The notes: generated from the sequence alone by a model not told the origin. Counted from the first letter of the stretch, positions 51,878 through 61,001 are shown. The stretch: DNA of 64,000 nt from Vibrio hepatarius (GCF_001274785.1 NZ_LHPI01000001.1:558001-622000), one strand, 5' to 3'. A program made the numbers and translations.

Positions 51878-54800
51878 ATGTACTACAAGCTAAGAAAAGT
51901 ATTACTTATCACTCTCGCTGTATTTGGCGTTACGCAGAGTGTTTTTAGCATTGCAGCTCATGGTCAAAAAGATAAAATCGTCATTGGTGTTATCACCCAA
52001 TCCCAGTGGGAAGATAAGCTCAAAGATAGTATTGGCACTTTCTATGGTATTAACCTCGAGTACTTAAAGAACATTGCTGATGTACTGGATTACCAACTCG
52101 AACTGAAAACTTACCCCTACATAGACCCACTGCTCGATGATATAGAAAGTGGTAAAATCGATGGTGCGGTGGGTTTCAGTAAGACGCCAGACCGCTTAGA
52201 ACGTTTCCTTTTCTCAGAACCCTTCTTTTCAAGCACAATTGCTGTTTGGTATCGCAATAGCAATTACAAAACCATTCCGGCCCCACATCTTAGCTGGGCA
52301 TGTGTTGAAGGCAGTGTTTACTGCCAAACTCTCGTTAAGCAAGGTTTCGACAATATCTATTTTGCTAGTACTCAAGCAGAAGCGTTTGAGACGGTAGCGA
52401 GTGGGCGTGCGAATGCTCTCATTTCTACTTATGTAATGATCAATAAGTACCTCGATGATAACGATATTGTTCGTGGCGCTGTTGATGTCCCTGATTGGCT
52501 GAAAGAAGAAGAAGTCAGCTTTATTACGTCAAAAGAGAAGAAATTCCTCATTGATGACATCAATAAGATTTTGGAGTGGGAAAAAACCGGACAAAACGTC
52601 CGCTCAGTGGCTTCGAAGAATCCTTATCACATCAATGACAAGCTGTTACTTGATTATCGTAGAAACGACTTTAGTGATAGCTCAATCACTTATAGTACGA
52701 GCGAAGATGCCAATCCTTTTCTCTTTCGTAACCATACTGGTGGTGAGCTGGAAGGGTTCTTGCCGGATTTTTTAGACTTGATTCAAGCAAGGACAGGTTT
52801 GAAGTTTGAGTATGTTAAGCCAAAGAAAAGTTTAGGAAGTGGCTTGACCGCTTTCCAAGCAGACTTGGTGCCAGTGGCATACCGTAATAAGACCTTGTCA
52901 TCAGAATGGTTGCTCACCAAGCCTTTTATGCAGACAACCTACTTAGCGATTAAAGCCAATAAACTGACTCGCTCCTTGGCGAAAAACGCTAAAAGGGGAA
53001 TTCTAGTCAGTTTAAAGAAACAAGGAATGATTCATCTCGAGTCGTGGCGAGAAGATGACTTTGCGCGCTACGACGATTTGAAAAACCTACTGACCGATCT
53101 GAAAGCTGGCAAAATCAGTGTTGCTTATGTACCAGATGATATTGTTCATAGCTTGCTTGTGCGCGATAACGCGGAAGGTCTTCACATCAGCGAGAAAGAT
53201 AGTCTGACATTTTGGGTTGCTTTTGCAGTATCTAAAAGTAACACCAAGCTAAAAGAAATACTCGATAGCATCATCGTCACCATTGATGCCAAAGAGATCG
53301 AAAAGCTCAGCCGAGCCTACCGTAACTTCAACTTGATTTATGGTTATGGCGACCAAGACGTCACCAAAATGATCGGTGTTGTCGCGACGGTGTTCTTAGT
53401 ACTGATCGCTGTAGGTTATTTTGTCCTCGCCCATTTACGTCTAAAAGTAAACCTAGCGCAAGTTACCGCAGACAACGAAAAGAAAGAGCGTAAATGGCTC
53501 ACCGGTATCATACAAGAAATCAATAGCTTGGTGTTCATTCACGGTGAAGACAACAAGCTTAAAATGAGCAACTGCGGCATGTTCCTGAGCGGTGATTGTA
53601 AAGGGTGTCAGATAAAAGCGTCTGAAAGTGAGGAGCTGCTGGTGGATAACCCTAATGAGCTCAGTTCAGTGCTCAGAGGCCACAACATAGCCGATAGTAC
53701 GCCCTCAAGGGACTGCGCTTTAGGTGTTTCTTATGTTTACCGAGAGCGAAAAGTGATTTCTGCACCAAGCAGTAACAAACGTTTTGTGTTGACGGTGTTG
53801 CAAGATATCGAAGAACAAAAAACGCGCGAGCAAGAGCTCATTGATGCACAACTAGAAGCACAAAGTGCGGTTCAGGCGCGAGAGAAATTCCTTGCCACGA
53901 TGAGCCATGAACTGAGAACACCATTGTCAGCGGTGCATGGCTTATTGGATCTCCTTGACGGGCAACTGGAGGAAGAATCTAACAAAGGCTTAGTTAGTCA
54001 AGCAATTCGTTCACTCAACCACTTAAACACGCTAGTGGATGAGGTTCTCGATTACTCCAAGTTAGATGCCGGCATGCTGATGATCAATCCACAACGTACA
54101 GATTGGGTGTCATTGGTGAGTGATGTTCTTCGTAGCTTTGAAGCAAAGGCGGAGAGTAAGCGTTTGGATTATCGAGTGGTGATTAGACCGTTCGCTAAAC
54201 GTTGGGTTATGGTTGATTCTTTACGTCTGACCCAGATTTTGACCAATTTATTATCTAACGCGGTCAAGTTTACCGCCGAAGGTGAAATCGCTGTTCATGT
54301 TGCGGTGTCAGAATCGAACTTGATCGTCAAAGTTATTGATACTGGCATCGGTATGACGAAAAACCAGCTAGACAGTATATTTAAACCGTTCGTTCAGGCA
54401 GACGACTCAATCACGCGCAAATATGGTGGTACAGGCCTTGGATTAAGCATTGTCGATCGCTTGGTTAAATGTATGCGAGGGGAGTTGGCTATTGACTCTC
54501 AGATTGACCTTGGCACAACTATAAAAGTCAGCCTGCCGATAGAACTCTGTGATCAACAAGAAGCAACGCGTTTTACTCAAACTTACGCGCCGACGCTTCC
54601 TGCATCGATACGTAAATGGTGTGAAACATGGCAAATGCAACTCGACAATCTGCACGCAGACGTGACGCCATTCAATGACGAGCACGGCACGTTTGCTGGT
54701 TTAGCACTACACGATGAACCGATGATCACCGCGAAAGATGCCAAATATCCCGACGCGCTGTTCATGCTCTTTGACAAAGAAAAGTGCACGCTCGAAGAGT

Positions 54801-55522
54801 GTCTTGCAGAAGAAGACGCGGTGAGCTGGAAACAAGGCACACTGCTCGTTGCCGAAGACAATCCAATTAACCAAAGCGTGATCCGTATGCAGTTGAATCA
54901 GCTCGGCATCACACCTGTCATCGTAAGTAGCGGCCAAGAAGCGTGGGAATACCTGCAAACTGACAGCACCGTGAGTTTGGTACTGACAGACTTTCATATG
55001 CCAGAAATGGATGGCTATGAGCTAGCCAGTCGTTTGCAATTGCATGAATCCTTGTGCGACTTGCCAGTCATTGGTGTGACAGCAGAAGACGCTCGTTTGG
55101 CGAGTAAGAAAATTGGCGTCAGCGGAATCACGGATGTGCTTTACAAACCTTATGGTTTGACCGAGTTAAAAGCGATGTTGTTGAAGTATTACACTGAACA
55201 GCCTGCTGAAAAGCGTTCGCCGACCTGGCTTGAACGCTTTAGTGGCGCAGAGGCATTAGAAGTCGCGAGAGTATTTATTGACTCAATGAAAGCGGATCTT
55301 CAGCAGCTCAAGCAAAGTACTCGCGCTTGCGAAACAAGAAAAATTATTCACGGCATTAAGGGCGCACTGGGTGCGGTGGGTGTATCAGCAGTTGCTGAAA
55401 TGTGCATCAGAGCCGAGCAGAGCGCGGAAAGTGATTTCGAACATCACGTAACAGGACTAATAAATAACATCGAGCAGGAGATCGAGCATGTTGAATCTTG
55501 GATAGAAGCTTATGAACACTAA
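51878..55522 (+). CDS. EvgS/BvgS-like hybrid sensor kinase with two periplasmic binding domains
   Basis: A 1214-residue phosphorelay kinase. Order: signal sequence or first helix (about 7-26); two SBP_bac_3 (Venus flytrap) domains (about 32-260 and 265-490); transmembrane helix (about 499-520); a PAS-like segment with Cys566, Cys574, Cys577 and Cys613; HisKA with His677 in ATMSHELRTPLSA; HATPase (NLLSNAVKFT, GTGLGLSI); receiver with Asp1038 in LVLTDFHMPEMDGY; C-terminal HPt with His1158 in IIHGIKGALGAVG. This is the EvgS/BvgS/VieS architecture. It overlaps the next gene by 11 bp and probably signals to the two response regulators that follow. The ligand is unknown. Confidence 0.92.
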   Translation: MYYKLRKVLLITLAVFGVTQSVFSIAAHGQKDKIVIGVITQSQWEDKLKDSIGTFYGINLEYLKNIADVLDYQLELKTYPYIDPLLDDIESGKIDGAVGFSKTPDRLERFLFSEPFFSSTIAVWYRNSNYKTIPAPHLSWACVEGSVYCQTLVKQGFDNIYFASTQAEAFETVASGRANALISTYVMINKYLDDNDIVRGAVDVPDWLKEEEVSFITSKEKKFLIDDINKILEWEKTGQNVRSVASKNPYHINDKLLLDYRRNDFSDSSITYSTSEDANPFLFRNHTGGELEGFLPDFLDLIQARTGLKFEYVKPKKSLGSGLTAFQADLVPVAYRNKTLSSEWLLTKPFMQTTYLAIKANKLTRSLAKNAKRGILVSLKKQGMIHLESWREDDFARYDDLKNLLTDLKAGKISVAYVPDDIVHSLLVRDNAEGLHISEKDSLTFWVAFAVSKSNTKLKEILDSIIVTIDAKEIEKLSRAYRNFNLIYGYGDQDVTKMIGVVATVFLVLIAVGYFVLAHLRLKVNLAQVTADNEKKERKWLTGIIQEINSLVFIHGEDNKLKMSNCGMFLSGDCKGCQIKASESEELLVDNPNELSSVLRGHNIADSTPSRDCALGVSYVYRERKVISAPSSNKRFVLTVLQDIEEQKTREQELIDAQLEAQSAVQAREKFLATMSHELRTPLSAVHGLLDLLDGQLEEESNKGLVSQAIRSLNHLNTLVDEVLDYSKLDAGMLMINPQRTDWVSLVSDVLRSFEAKAESKRLDYRVVIRPFAKRWVMVDSLRLTQILTNLLSNAVKFTAEGEIAVHVAVSESNLIVKVIDTGIGMTKNQLDSIFKPFVQADDSITRKYGGTGLGLSIVDRLVKCMRGELAIDSQIDLGTTIKVSLPIELCDQQEATRFTQTYAPTLPASIRKWCETWQMQLDNLHADVTPFNDEHGTFAGLALHDEPMITAKDAKYPDALFMLFDKEKCTLEECLAEEDAVSWKQGTLLVAEDNPINQSVIRMQLNQLGITPVIVSSGQEAWEYLQTDSTVSLVLTDFHMPEMDGYELASRLQLHESLCDLPVIGVTAEDARLASKKIGVSGITDVLYKPYGLTELKAMLLKYYTEQPAEKRSPTWLERFSGAEALEVARVFIDSMKADLQQLKQSTRACETRKIIHGIKGALGAVGVSAVAEMCIRAEQSAESDFEHHVTGLINNIEQEIEHVESWIEAYEH

Positions 55523-56684
55523 ACTCAAGGCGATGGTGGTTGATGACCATCCGATACACCAAACCATTATCAAACAATATCTGGCGAATAAAGGCGTCAA
55601 TGCCACGACATTTGGCAACGTGACTGAAGCGCTACGCTCACTACAAGGCAACACCTACAACATCATCTTTTGTGATTTACAAATGCCTGGTAAAGACGGC
55701 ATCGATATGATGCTGTTACTAAACAAGCACGGCTATTCGGGGTCTGTCGTGTTCGTCAGTGCGATGGACGATACCATCATTTCGTCCCTTACTTGTATGT
55801 GTCGCCCCTTTACTTTCAATGTAATAGGGAAACTTGCGAAACCTTACTTTGAAGACGATATCGATAAGCTGATTGCATGTGTATGCGATAAGCATCAATC
55901 AAAAGCCTCGTTTCAGAAACAGATTGAAGTAGATGAGCGGGAATTCTTAGTCGCTTTAGCGGAAGGCCGCGTGAAAAACTACTATCAACCGATTGTGGAT
56001 ACTAAAAGCGGGGTACTTGTTGGGTATGAAGCTTTAGCGCGTTGGATGCATCCGATCTACGGTCTGCTTTTGCCATACGTGTTTTTGCCTATTGTTGAGA
56101 AATGTGGCTTGTCGCCTGAGCTGTTTGATACCGTGTTTAGTAACGCGATTCAGGATATTAAGTTGCATGGCATCAAACATTCGATCTCGCTGAATGTCGC
56201 TCAAGACAATCTAGAAGATGCCTTGTTTTCTGATCGCTTCTTAGCGCGCTGTAGTGAAAACAACATCGATCCAAAAACTTTCACTATCGAGATTACAGAG
56301 CGTGAGAGCTATTCAAGTAACGTGAATCTATACAAAAACCTCCTTAAGTTGAGGTTAAACGGCGTCAGTGTGTCTATTGATGATTTTGGTACCGGATCTT
56401 CGTCTTTAGAAAAACTGTCTCAGTTGCCGTTTAACGAACTTAAGATTGACCGTTCTTTTATTCAAGGAATTACCACAGAACAAAAAGATAAGAACATCGT
56501 TCGCTCTATATGCGGGTTAGCGAAGAGTTTGAATATCTCAATAGTTGCAGAAGGAGTTGAAGACGAAGAGACATTTTCATTGTTGGAAGAATACGGAATA
56601 AACCTCGCTCAAGGTTATTTTATTGACAAGCCAATGCCATTAGAAGCAATCACAGTATTAAATAAAGAGAAAAAATATGTCTAA
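55512..56684 (+). CDS. Response regulator with EAL domain (c-di-GMP phosphodiesterase)
   Basis: A 390-residue protein. The N-terminal receiver (about 5-125) has Asp11/Asp12, phospho-acceptor Asp55 in IIFCDLQMPG, and KLAKPY. The C-terminal EAL domain (about 140-385) keeps the catalytic set: YEALARW, SLNVAQDN, EITERE, SIDDFGTGSS, LKIDRSFI, VAEGVED and QGYFIDKPM. It should be an active phosphodiesterase degrading c-di-GMP under control of the upstream kinase. Unlike VieA of V. cholerae it lacks a C-terminal DNA-binding domain; that function sits in the next gene, which it overlaps by 8 bp. Confidence 0.93.
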   Translation: MNTKLKAMVVDDHPIHQTIIKQYLANKGVNATTFGNVTEALRSLQGNTYNIIFCDLQMPGKDGIDMMLLLNKHGYSGSVVFVSAMDDTIISSLTCMCRPFTFNVIGKLAKPYFEDDIDKLIACVCDKHQSKASFQKQIEVDEREFLVALAEGRVKNYYQPIVDTKSGVLVGYEALARWMHPIYGLLLPYVFLPIVEKCGLSPELFDTVFSNAIQDIKLHGIKHSISLNVAQDNLEDALFSDRFLARCSENNIDPKTFTIEITERESYSSNVNLYKNLLKLRLNGVSVSIDDFGTGSSSLEKLSQLPFNELKIDRSFIQGITTEQKDKNIVRSICGLAKSLNISIVAEGVEDEETFSLLEEYGINLAQGYFIDKPMPLEAITVLNKEKKYV

Positions 56685-57273
56685 TTTTTCGTGCCTTATA
56701 TTTGACGATCATCCGCTTGTGTGTGTCGCAATAAAATCATTAGTAGAAAGTTTAGGAGTGGTAAACGCTGTTCATACCGCGACCTCTTCAAAGTCAGCAT
56801 TAGAAACCATTAAATCAGAAAATGTAGGTTTAATTATTTTAGATATTAACTTGCAAGATTGTGATGGCTACGATTTTTACCGCCGCATTATCTCGCATGG
56901 TTATGAAGGAAAAGTGATCTTTTTCTCCGGTGAAAGTAGTCATCTATACAGTCAAATGGCTTTCCGCCTAGGAGCCGATGGCTATGTATGTAAATCTGAA
57001 AATTACTCGATCTTGAAGGACGCGATAGAAGCTGTTGCGAAAGGCTATTCATTCTTTAAATTCAAACATACGACCACAGATTCTAAACCGCTTGCTGAGC
57101 TATCCAGCCGTGAAAGCGCAGTGATGAAACATCTGCTACAAGGTAAGACCAACAGGGAAATCGCTAATGTACTGAATATCAGCGATAAAACCGTAAGTAC
57201 TTATAAGCGTCGTGTGTTAGACAAATATAACGTCAACAACATTATGGAACTCGCGCGAGTCACAACTACTTAG
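56677..57273 (+). CDS. NarL/FixJ-family response regulator (EvgA/BvgA-like)
   Basis: A 198-residue DNA-binding regulator. The receiver domain (about 5-120) has FDDHPLV, the acceptor Asp in LIILDINLQD, and a Lys in GYVCKSE. The LuxR-type helix-turn-helix (about 140-198) has LSSRESAVMKHLLQGKTNREIA and LNISDKTVSTYKRRVLDKY, given here as the pattern 'SxRE..V...L.GK.N.EIA'. It is probably the transcriptional output of the kinase. Targets are unknown; the T6SS cluster next door is a candidate by position only. Confidence 0.92.
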   Translation: MSNFSCLIFDDHPLVCVAIKSLVESLGVVNAVHTATSSKSALETIKSENVGLIILDINLQDCDGYDFYRRIISHGYEGKVIFFSGESSHLYSQMAFRLGADGYVCKSENYSILKDAIEAVAKGYSFFKFKHTTTDSKPLAELSSRESAVMKHLLQGKTNREIANVLNISDKTVSTYKRRVLDKYNVNNIMELARVTTT

Positions 57274-57285
57274 AGTTGAAATAAT

Positions 57286-58647
57286 ATGAGACTAAAGAGT
57301 GTTTATATATCGCTGTTTTTTTCGACACTTTTGTTTTTGATCTTTCTTGTTTCAGCTGGTTTCTATGTGATTTCTAACGAGCTGAAACAGTTTAATATTT
57401 ATAAACATAATATCGACGGAACAAAACAGAAAGTTATTATGCTCAGTTTATTAGCTGAGTCAGAAATGGAGCGATTTATAGGTTATTCTATCGATGAGAT
57501 TGAAAGTACGATGGAACTATCTTTTGATGATAGTGTGTATAGTCTGACCGATAATTTACAAATGGATTATTTCGAAACGGTAGCAAGAAAGGTCATGCAT
57601 GACACTTCGGGTTACTTTTCAAAAGTATTTGCCAGTGAAAACATCGTTTTGTATTACCGCTCATACACAAATAATAAGTACATATTTGAACACGGTTTTG
57701 AGGTAAATGAGTTTTCCAACAAGCTGTTCAGTGAACAGTGGTGCAAGGGGCACTTAAGCTGTACGTCACATGCTTGGCGAGAGCAACTAGAGGATAAAAT
57801 CCTTGTCTCTTATCCATTTGAAAATGACGCTAAAGATAAGAAATACTACCTGATACTCAGCCCTGTCTACTATCAAGGTCGATTAGTAGGAGAGTTCGGC
57901 ATTATGCAAACGTTCACCGGTTTGTACGAACAGGGGCGAGACGTGCGAGTTGAGTTAGAAGGGGGCTATAAGAACAGTATCATTTATCACCGCAATTACC
58001 TGTTTAATACGTTTTCTTATTCGAAATCATACGCAGTAGACAACACAAACCTGATCACTTATCAGTATCCATTCATCAAGCTGGTGGTAGATTACTTCTT
58101 TGTTTATATCGTTCTATTTGTTGCGATTTTGGCGTATTACATCAAATCGGAAGAGTCAAAAACCAGCAAAAACCAACTGACGACGGCACTTTTCAATGCC
58201 AAAAAGGACGAACTGACAGGGCTCTACAATCGGAAGGTGTTCAAAGATGAGTCTTTTGTTCGCTTATTGAAGTCTGCGCCTTATACGGTATTGGCGATCG
58301 ATGGCAATCGAATTAAACGCATTAATGACACTTACGGACATCATGTGGGTGACGAAGTGATCGTTGTGATTGCCGAATGCATGCGCAAAGTGTTTAGAAG
58401 CTCAGATTATTTGATTCGTACAGGTGGGGACGAATTTGTAGCGGTACTCTCAGGTTGCAGCACAACCAATGCCACGATGTTAGCTGAAAAACTTAAACGT
58501 GCAGTGAGTAAACGACGCCTTGCAAGCATAGACGCTGAGTTTAGCGTTAGTGTCGGTATCGCAAGCAGTAACGAGGGAGAGCCGCTGAAGGAAGTCATTA
58601 TTCGAGCAGATGAGTCGTTGTATGAGGCAAAAAAGCAAAGGGATTAG
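57286..58647 (+). CDS. Membrane diguanylate cyclase (GGDEF) with periplasmic sensor
   Basis: A 453-residue protein with transmembrane helices at about 8-30 and 262-285 around a periplasmic sensor of about 230 residues containing two cysteines (WCKGHLSCTSH). The cytoplasmic GGDEF domain begins KKDELTGLYNRKVF. The active site GGDEF is intact at 380-384, and the inhibitory I-site RSSD lies exactly five residues before it, so the enzyme should make c-di-GMP with product inhibition. It starts 12 bp after the response regulator and ends the operon, placing a synthase beside the EAL phosphodiesterase. Confidence 0.93.
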   Translation: MRLKSVYISLFFSTLLFLIFLVSAGFYVISNELKQFNIYKHNIDGTKQKVIMLSLLAESEMERFIGYSIDEIESTMELSFDDSVYSLTDNLQMDYFETVARKVMHDTSGYFSKVFASENIVLYYRSYTNNKYIFEHGFEVNEFSNKLFSEQWCKGHLSCTSHAWREQLEDKILVSYPFENDAKDKKYYLILSPVYYQGRLVGEFGIMQTFTGLYEQGRDVRVELEGGYKNSIIYHRNYLFNTFSYSKSYAVDNTNLITYQYPFIKLVVDYFFVYIVLFVAILAYYIKSEESKTSKNQLTTALFNAKKDELTGLYNRKVFKDESFVRLLKSAPYTVLAIDGNRIKRINDTYGHHVGDEVIVVIAECMRKVFRSSDYLIRTGGDEFVAVLSGCSTTNATMLAEKLKRAVSKRRLASIDAEFSVSVGIASSNEGEPLKEVIIRADESLYEAKKQRD

Positions 58648-58687
58648 TTTGCTGCTTAAGTAAGCGTTAAATTTGAGTTTATCTACG

Positions 58688-58732
58688 AAGGTACAGAGGG
58701 TTGTTTTCCTAATTACAACCGCTGTACCTTTT
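58688..58732 (+). terminator. Rho-independent terminator of the kinase operon
   Basis: AAGGTACAG plus GGTTGT pairs with ACAACC plus CTGTACCTT, with one bulge, and is followed by TT. It also separates the operon from the convergent HPt-like gene. Confidence 0.75.
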
Positions 58733-58774
58733 CATTTAATGGGGCAAATGGATTCAATCCATTTACAAAATGTC

Positions 58775-59158
58775 TTAAGCAACTGCGACAAGCTCTGCAT
58801 GCTGGTTATCGATCCAAGCTTCGACAATGGCGATACTCTCTTTTATAGATTGGACTAAGCATACCAAGCTAGATATGTATGAAGAACAGTGCGCTTTCCC
58901 CAAGGTTTCCGTTTCACTAGCTAACTCTTCGATGCAAACTAAACCTATTTGACTAGCACCGTCCTTGATACGGCGTATGACTTCTAAAGATTCATTTAGG
59001 TCTGTTGGGAGTTGATTTAGGCACTGCACTTCATCCGACATGGTTTCAACGTAAATAATAGCCATCAATAAGCGAACGTCGCTCGGCGTTTGATAAAGCC
59101 AATCGGTGTAGATATTGTTGATGTCGTGCTTGCCAGCATCAAAGGTTGCATTGAGCAT
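58775..59158 (-). CDS. Small HPt-like protein lacking the phospho-accepting histidine
   Basis: A 127-residue, wholly helical protein of unknown function. The segment VIRRIKDGASQIGLVCIEE (residues 60-78) aligns without gaps to the HPt signature of the neighbouring kinase (IIHGIKGALGAVGVSAVAE). The lysine and the final glycine are kept, but the essential histidine is Arg62. Length and helix pattern suit a single four-helix HPt bundle. It is convergent with the kinase operon. It may be a non-phosphorylatable partner or decoy for that relay; that is inference. No other domain was recognised. Confidence 0.6.
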   Translation of the reverse strand: MLNATFDAGKHDINNIYTDWLYQTPSDVRLLMAIIYVETMSDEVQCLNQLPTDLNESLEVIRRIKDGASQIGLVCIEELASETETLGKAHCSSYISSLVCLVQSIKESIAIVEAWIDNQHAELVAVA

Positions 59159-59490
59159 GTCTATTCTCGTTAGTGTTTGGTTTAGAAAAGCCAGAGATTA
59201 CGTGGCATAAGTTACCAGTCAAATACTGCAAGAATTTGAAAAGTACCTAAGAGATTGTTTTTGATTGTAAAAGCCTAGTTTGTGGGAAAGGTATTACGCC
59301 GAGAAAGGAAAGTACGCTCATCTCGAGTAGGATGTTCGTAAACAAAAAAAGTTGCTTGCGAACGGGCGCATTTCATTGTGTTTGTAAACACTAGTTGACG
59401 CTGATTAAATCTATTTGCACTGAGATCCTAGACTTCTATGTTACTCGTCATTTACATTGTTTGAGTATTTACTTAACGAAGGAATATTCA
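59159..59490. other. Divergent intergenic region, HPt-like gene to VOC gene
   Basis: About 330 bp that must contain the promoters of both genes. I see no inverted repeat, RNA gene or coding region of note. Confidence 0.5.
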
Positions 59491-59868
59491 ATGTTTAGTC
59501 ATGTAATGCTGGGTTCTAATGACGTAGAGCTATCAAAAAAGTTTTACGATGCGTTGATGGAAGTGCTGGGTCATAAAGAGGGAGTCATCGACGAGTATGG
59601 GCGTTGCATCTACTTTACTGATACGGGAGTTTTTGTGCTGACTAATCCGATTAACGGTGAGTCTGCTACCCACGGTAACGGTATGACTATTGGTTTTGCT
59701 GCAACAAGTCCTGAAGTTGTGGATGCATGGCATGCTGCTGGTGTTGCAAATGGCGGCACCAGTATTGAGAACCCACCAGGAGTGCGTCAATCAGGTGAGC
59801 GTCGTATGTATCTGGCGTACTTGCGCGATCCTCACGGTAACAAGATTTGTGCGACGCACTTTATGTAA
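59491..59868 (+). CDS. VOC-family (glyoxalase/dioxygenase fold) protein
   Basis: A 125-residue cytoplasmic protein. The ATG at 59491 has AAGGA seven bases upstream; the frame is open earlier but without a good start. It is one vicinal-oxygen-chelate domain: FSHVMLGSNDVELSKKFYDALMEVLG at the N-terminus, in the usual beta-alpha pattern, ending YLRDPHGNKICATHFM with the DPxGN motif. The possible metal ligands are His4 and residues near the C-terminal strand. The family includes glyoxalase I and fosfomycin-resistance proteins, but small single-domain members like this mostly have unknown substrates. Confidence 0.85.
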   Translation: MFSHVMLGSNDVELSKKFYDALMEVLGHKEGVIDEYGRCIYFTDTGVFVLTNPINGESATHGNGMTIGFAATSPEVVDAWHAAGVANGGTSIENPPGVRQSGERRMYLAYLRDPHGNKICATHFM

Positions 59869-59904
59869 TCGCGTTTAAATAACGCGATGAACAAAATGAT
59901 TAGA

Positions 59905-59930
59905 AGCCAGACCTTAAGTCTGGCTTTTTT
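59905..59930 (+). terminator. Rho-independent terminator of the VOC gene
   Basis: AGCCAGAC (59905-59912) pairs with GTCTGGCT (59918-59925), followed by five T. Confidence 0.9.
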
Positions 59931-59988
59931 GCACTCTGAATCTTATCGGGATACCTACTATCTGTCGCTATACCTTGGGATATTGGAG

Positions 59989-60312
59989 TCAGTCCTCGAA
60001 ATTCCAGATAAAACCAGCGCCAAAACTCCCATCCGCACCGGATTTTAAGTAAGTCTGCGCATCAGCCTTCGGAATCTTTCTTACATAGCACTTGCTGCCG
60101 TTAGGTGTGACGAAATCCTGGTTAGTATCGGCGCTATAATGTGGCTTGCTCAAACAATCATCCGGTGCGTACCAATCATTGTTTTGCTCATATTCAAAGG
60201 TATAGGGGTTTACCTGCGTAGAGTAGGTGTCGTCATAGCTGTAACTATTGGCAAAGCTGGCAGAAGGCAAGATAAAAAAGATAGATAAGACAAACAAACG
60301 ATTCAACGTCAT
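59989..60312 (-). CDS. Small secreted protein of unknown function
   Basis: A 107-residue protein with a clear signal peptide (MTLNRLFVLSIFFILP, cleavage near SFA). The mature 86 residues are rich in Tyr, Asp and Asn, with SYSYDDTYST near the start, and contain two cysteines (DDCLSK and KCYVRK) that could form a disulfide. It ends SGADGSFGAGFIWNFED. I do not recognise a family. It is convergent with the VOC gene and divergent from the DUF2975 gene. Confidence 0.6.
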   Translation of the reverse strand: MTLNRLFVLSIFFILPSASFANSYSYDDTYSTQVNPYTFEYEQNNDWYAPDDCLSKPHYSADTNQDFVTPNGSKCYVRKIPKADAQTYLKSGADGSFGAGFIWNFED

Positions 60313-60389
60313 AACAACCTCAACAATGGATAGACAGTGGAGTAACTGCGGACAAATTATCCTTTCCTGAATCCTAAAGCAATAAAAAA

Positions 60390-60436
60390 TTATCGTAAAA
60401 CGATAAGTTTTTATTGAAAGTTAACTTTTCTATGAT
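60390..60436 (+). promoter_or_regulatory. Operator palindromes and -10 box upstream of the DUF2975/XRE pair
   Basis: TTATCGT-AAA-ACGATAA (60390-60406) is a perfect inverted repeat. A second palindrome, AAAGTTAACTTT, lies at 60417-60428, directly before a -10-like TATGAT (60431-60436). Either could bind the XRE regulator encoded downstream. Confidence 0.55.
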
Positions 60437-60473
60437 TAGGATAGCCACATCAAAAAAGCAAAAAGGTTTTAAT

Positions 60474-61001
60474 ATGTCTCAAAATTCCATTAGCCAGTTC
60501 AGTCGCAAGTTACTTGTCTTGTTTTGGTTTTCGCTTATATTTGTCGCCGTTCTTAATACTGCTTTCTGGTTTGGCGCGACATTGTTCGACGCTTCTTGGT
60601 TTGAAGCCTCGTTTCCAGTCGAGGTGTCACTGCCAATGTCAGTCACTCGTTCATTGGTCGGTTTTATCCCAAGTATGTTGAACACATTTTTGACGATGGC
60701 ACTATTGTGGCAATTGATTATTCTGTTCCGTCTCTACGAAAAGGGGCTGATCTTCGAGCATCAGAACACTCAGTGTTACAAGAGACTCAGCTACTTGTTG
60801 ATTGCAACACCGTTTGTGGGCGTACTTGCAGATATACTGCTGACATTGGTACTGTCATACAGTGACGGTTACTGGGAGTTCTTTTTCAATGTCGATGACG
60901 TTGATATTACGATGATGATCATCGGTTTCATTGTTAGATTCATAGCTGTCGTGATGGACAGAGCAAATCAACTTAAAGAAGAAAACGAATTGACCATTTA
61001 A
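60474..61001 (+). CDS. DUF2975 inner-membrane protein
   Basis: A 175-residue protein from the ATG at 60474 (MSQNSISQFSR), which has AAAGG upstream. Four transmembrane helices: about 12-34, 58-82, 103-126 and 140-163. The C-terminal motif GFIVRFIAVVMDRANQLKEENELTI, with R-x-x-A-x-V-x-D-R-A-x-x-L-x-x-E-N-x-L-T-I, is the family signature. DUF2975 proteins are nearly always followed by a small XRE regulator, as here, 11 bp later. The pair resembles YoaS/YozG of Bacillus. Function is unknown. Confidence 0.85.
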   Translation: MSQNSISQFSRKLLVLFWFSLIFVAVLNTAFWFGATLFDASWFEASFPVEVSLPMSVTRSLVGFIPSMLNTFLTMALLWQLIILFRLYEKGLIFEHQNTQCYKRLSYLLIATPFVGVLADILLTLVLSYSDGYWEFFFNVDDVDITMMIIGFIVRFIAVVMDRANQLKEENELTI

